From Candidatus Competibacteraceae bacterium (GTDB taxonomy: Bacteria > Pseudomonadota > Gammaproteobacteria > Competibacterales > Competibacteraceae), in NCBI GenBank assembly GCA_020445005.1, contig JAGRHM010000096.1, positions 1 through 9,492 of the forward strand: 9,492 nt of DNA, written 5' to 3'. Below the pieces are notes generated by a model that was given only the letters and a program-made list of their open reading frames with translations, did not search any database and was not told the origin of the DNA. The position numbers and the translations under genes are program-made. Shown here one piece after another: positions 7,328 to 9,492 of the stretch (positions within the stretch are counted from its first letter, which is position 1; the number at the start of each line of letters is the position of its first letter).

Positions 7328-8764
7328 TTGGACATTCAAGCCTGCTTTGCTGACATTAGCTCGACAATCAGCGCTGAACTTGACGCTGCCCGGCAGTCTA
7401 TCGTCGCGGCGGTCGCGTGGTTGACTGACCCGGCGCTGTTCGAGGTGCTGCTCAAGGCGGCCCGACGTGGGTGTCGGGTGCAACTAGCCTTGCTGAATGA
7501 CGCCATTAACCACCAGTCCGGGCTGAATCCCGAGCGGTTGCGGGCGGCGGGCGGCGAGGTGTTCTGGATTCCCGAAGCCTTGGGCAATCAAGGTTCGCTG
7601 CACCACAAGTTTTGCGTGATCGATCACGATTGCGTCATTACCGGTTCCTACAACTGGACGCGGCGGGCAGCGCGGGCGGATGAGAATATCATCCGGGTGC
7701 GGGGCGATGCGGCGCTGGCGGCGGGTTATGTTGAAGCGTTCGCACAATTGCTGGACAAGCATTGTGTGCAACCGCGCGAACCGGCGCCGGATCGCCAGCA
7801 GGTGCTGCGCCGGCTGGAGGTGATTCACAATCTGCTGTTGCTGGAAGATTATGAATCGCTGGCAGGGCAGTTGCCCCGCTTGGCGGCGGCCCGGTCATTG
7901 CCGGAAGTGGCCGAGGTTCTCGACTCGCTGCAACGGCAGGATTGGGCGACGGCGCAAGCCCAATTGGCGGCGTTATTAGCGCGGGGACTGGCGCTGATTC
8001 CGTATGAAGATCCGGAACTGGCGGCGTTCCGGTTGGAATTACGCACTCTGGAAGCGCAGGTGGTGGCGTTGAGCCAGGAACAGGCGGAGGTGGAGCGGCT
8101 GATTCAGGAATTTGCCCGCTGTGAGCAGGCGGCGCTGGGCGATTTCCTGGAGGAAGCGTTGCGCTTGCGGGAACAGTACTGGCAACAGCGCGCCGCACAC
8201 CGGGCGGCCACCGAAGCAGAGCGCACGGCTTACAGTCAGGCCCGCACCGATTATGCTGATTATCAGAACAGCCGGGCAGCGGCGGAACCGTTGCCGCAAA
8301 CGCCCCCATTGGACCCTGACCAGCAGGCGGAACTCAAGCGTCTGTTCCGGGAGACCAGCATGTTGTGTCATCCTGATCGGGTCACGGAGGCAGACCAGGC
8401 GCAAGCACAGGCGCTGTTTATTGAGGTCCGTGCGGCGTATCAGCGAGGCGACCTGGAGACGTTGCAACGGCTGCATCGGCAATTGAAGAGTGGTCGGCCA
8501 TTTGCCGATCCGGCTACCGTGCTGACTGAAGGCGATCAACTGCGCAAGCGAGTGGCGCAATTGCGGCTGGAAGTGGAACGCCTGCTGGCGGCAGTGCAGG
8601 CGCTGCGGCAACATGAGACGTATCAGACGCTGGTGGGGATTGCCGACTGGGAGCAGTATTTTGCGGAGGCCCGTCAGCGACTGGTGGACGAGATTGCGCG
8701 GTTGCGGGTGAAGGTTACCGGGATGAATGAAAAAATGGCCGAAGATGGTGAAAATGGTGACTGA
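7328..8764 (+). CDS. phospholipase D-like protein with coiled coils and internal J-like domain
   Basis: A 478-residue protein starting with TTG, supported by GAGGAGA four bases upstream and by MDIQACFADIS leading straight into the domain. Residues ~1-145 form a PLD-like domain with one complete HKD motif: His92, Lys94, Asp99, then Gly106-Ser107 and Asn109 (HHKFCVID, ITGSYNWT). One HKD per chain is typical of Nuc/MitoPLD-like enzymes that act as dimers on nucleic acids or phospholipids. Residues ~155-325 are alanine-, glutamine- and leucine-rich helix, likely coiled coil (ALSQEQAEVERLIQEFARC region). Residues ~330-390 resemble a J domain: ELKRLFRETSMLCHPDRV with His348-Pro349-Asp350, then FIEVRAAYQRGD. 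A second coiled coil (~400-470) ends the protein. There is no signal peptide or membrane segment. The combination suggests a nuclease or lipase guided by a DnaK-type chaperone, and its function is unknown. Confidence 0.85.
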   Translation: MDIQACFADISSTISAELDAARQSIVAAVAWLTDPALFEVLLKAARRGCRVQLALLNDAINHQSGLNPERLRAAGGEVFWIPEALGNQGSLHHKFCVIDHDCVITGSYNWTRRAARADENIIRVRGDAALAAGYVEAFAQLLDKHCVQPREPAPDRQQVLRRLEVIHNLLLLEDYESLAGQLPRLAAARSLPEVAEVLDSLQRQDWATAQAQLAALLARGLALIPYEDPELAAFRLELRTLEAQVVALSQEQAEVERLIQEFARCEQAALGDFLEEALRLREQYWQQRAAHRAATEAERTAYSQARTDYADYQNSRAAAEPLPQTPPLDPDQQAELKRLFRETSMLCHPDRVTEADQAQAQALFIEVRAAYQRGDLETLQRLHRQLKSGRPFADPATVLTEGDQLRKRVAQLRLEVERLLAAVQALRQHETYQTLVGIADWEQYFAEARQRLVDEIARLRVKVTGMNEKMAEDGENGD

Positions 8765-8878
8765 CTGGCCGTTTTAATCCTGGTTCGACTGCCTACTGGA
8801 TGATGTTGGACCCCCATCCAGCACACTATGCGATGCTCAATCATTTCCATCCCACGCGGGGAGGTAAAAATTCCATGT
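8765..8878 (+). other. intergenic region before the toxin-antitoxin pair
   Basis: This 114-base gap is clearly less GC-rich in its second half. CTGGATG (8796-8802) can pair with CATCCAG (8815-8821) around a 12-base loop, but no T tract follows, so it is not a convincing terminator. It could be an operator-like repeat, since VapBC pairs often autorepress. A GGGGAGG at 8858-8864 is the probable ribosome binding site of the antitoxin. I find no clear -35/-10 pair. Confidence 0.3.
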
Positions 8879-9118
8879 ATGCCCACCGTATTATTCATAC
8901 CCTTGCATGATTTGCATGTGCAATTTGATTTGCCTCCTGAATTCACGGGCTGCCAGTTTGCAGAAATTATTGTGTTACCGGTTCACTCTACAGTATCGGA
9001 CTCACTCAGTTGGGAAGAGCGGGTGCGCAATTTGGCCGGTACTTTAAGTGATGATTTTCCGCAAGATGTGGATGATGCGGATTTAGGGGAAGATACGCCG
9101 CGAGAAGGGCTGAAATGA
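8879..9118 (+). CDS. putative VapB-type antitoxin
   Basis: A 79-residue small acidic protein directly upstream of, and overlapping by ATGA, a VapC-like PIN toxin. This is the usual order of type II toxin-antitoxin pairs. The N-terminal half (VQFDLPPEFTGCQFAEIIVLPV) has the strand pattern of short antitoxins annotated around VapC genes, where a 'LP..F.G..VEVIVLP' segment is common. The C-terminal half is rich in Asp/Glu (DDFPQDVDDADLGEDTPREG), as expected for the disordered toxin-binding region. The start at 8879 is preferred to 8828 because GGGGAGG lies 14 bases upstream (a little far) while no site precedes 8828. An out-of-frame ATG at 8875 gives only 11 codons. Identification rests mainly on context, and the DNA-binding family is not certain. 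Confidence 0.65.
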   Translation: MPTVLFIPLHDLHVQFDLPPEFTGCQFAEIIVLPVHSTVSDSLSWEERVRNLAGTLSDDFPQDVDDADLGEDTPREGLK

Positions 9119-9492
9119 GCCGTTATCTGTTGGATACGAATGCCTGCATTGCCTGGCTACAAAACAATTCGCCGGTTGTTGAGCGTGTTATCAAAGCTGG
9201 AGAAGGCAATGTTTGGCTGTGTACGCCAGTCAAGGCTGAATTGTGGTTTGGGGCTTTCAAAAGCCAGCGTGTTACGGAAAATCAACTTCGGTTACAGACG
9301 TTTTTCAATAACCTGCCCAGTCTGAGTTTTAATGATGCTTCCGCCGAACAATTTGGTGATATTCGGGCGACTTTGGCCCGCGCAGGCACGCCGATTGGTC
9401 CATACAATCTCCAAATTGCTGCGATTGCCTTAGCCCATAATTTAATCAGCAATTCCCGGTCTCTTTATTTAGACCTGCTTTTGAATAGAGTA
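9115..9492 (+). CDS. VapC-like PIN-domain toxin, 3' partial, possibly inactive
   Basis: The open frame runs off the window after 126 codons without a stop. It starts MSRYLLDTNACIAWL with Asp7 and continues with the TPVKAELWFG block, where Glu42 is the second expected acid. RATLARAGTPIGPYNLQIAAIALAHNLI is the third VapC block. VapC toxins are Mg2+-dependent ribonucleases, many cutting initiator tRNA or rRNA, and are neutralised by VapB. In family members the third block reads P-x-D-L-x-IAA, with the Asp catalytic (D98 in the Shigella enzyme). Here residue 98 is Asn (AAT, 9406-9408), one G-to-A change from Asp. After residue 111 the sequence (SNSRSLYLDLLLNRV) does not resemble the usual LVTxNxxEF strand that supplies the last acid. 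The ATG overlaps the antitoxin stop (ATGA). It may be a decaying or inactivated toxin, or have a changed 3' end. Confidence 0.8.
   Translation, partial: MSRYLLDTNACIAWLQNNSPVVERVIKAGEGNVWLCTPVKAELWFGAFKSQRVTENQLRLQTFFNNLPSLSFNDASAEQFGDIRATLARAGTPIGPYNLQIAAIALAHNLISNSRSLYLDLLLNRV

Noticed and set aside
7689..8309. 206-codon proline-rich minus-strand open frame
   Set aside because: It is antisense to the PLD-J gene, the product is low-complexity Pro/Ala, and there is no start signal. It is explained by the codon bias of the Ala/Gln/Leu-rich coiled coil on the other strand.
8875..8910. ATG at 8875 with better spacing to GGGGAGG than the antitoxin start
   Set aside because: It opens only 11 codons (MYAHRIIHTLA) before a stop. 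It could be a leader peptide, but nothing else supports this.
9140..9325. Open frame of 61 codons overlapping the toxin
   Set aside because: It is a shadow of the PIN-domain toxin frame that begins at 9115, which carries the family motifs.

Overview
The window looks like a moderately GC-rich gammaproteobacterial chromosome. The order pncC (cinA C-terminal type), recA, recX on one strand is the arrangement known from E. coli and relatives. CorA closely follows the E. coli CorA pattern as I recall it, and RecA outside its insertion is of the usual proteobacterial type. I cannot name the genus. All supported genes lie on the + strand.

Layout. Positions 1-444 hold the 3' end of a class II DAHP synthase (shikimate pathway), joined by an ATGA overlap to a class I glutamine amidotransferase (441-1169). 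A CorA Mg2+ channel follows (1262-2224), then PncC (2255-2767), which overlaps a ThpR-type RNA 2',3'-cyclic phosphodiesterase (2745-3281). A 64-base gap with promoter-like elements leads to recA (3346-5511). recA is interrupted in DNA-binding loop L2 by a 361-residue intein (3961-5043) that keeps its splicing residues and both LAGLIDADG endonuclease motifs. recX (5489-5986) overlaps recA, and an AlbA_2/histidine-kinase-like ATPase gene (5983-7164) overlaps recX by ATGA.

Accessory part. Directly after the AlbA_2 gene stop lies a second, degenerate copy of the recX 3' end (7166-7253). It marks the AlbA_2 gene as an insertion at, or rearrangement of, the recX tail. After a hairpin-rich gap comes a TTG-started gene for an unusual protein (7328-8764): a single-HKD phospholipase D-like domain, long helical/coiled-coil segments, and an internal J-domain-like HPD motif. 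The end of the window is more AT-rich and carries a VapBC-type toxin-antitoxin pair (8879-9118 and 9115 to the edge). Its PIN-domain toxin has Asn where the third catalytic Asp is expected and an atypical C-terminus, so it may be inactive.

How the parts relate. recA and recX form the recombinational repair core, with RecX modulating RecA filaments, and functional RecA depends on intein splicing. The AlbA_2 ATPase and PLD-J genes look like an accessory cargo parked behind recX. Their function is unknown; a role in nucleic-acid processing or defence is only a hypothesis.
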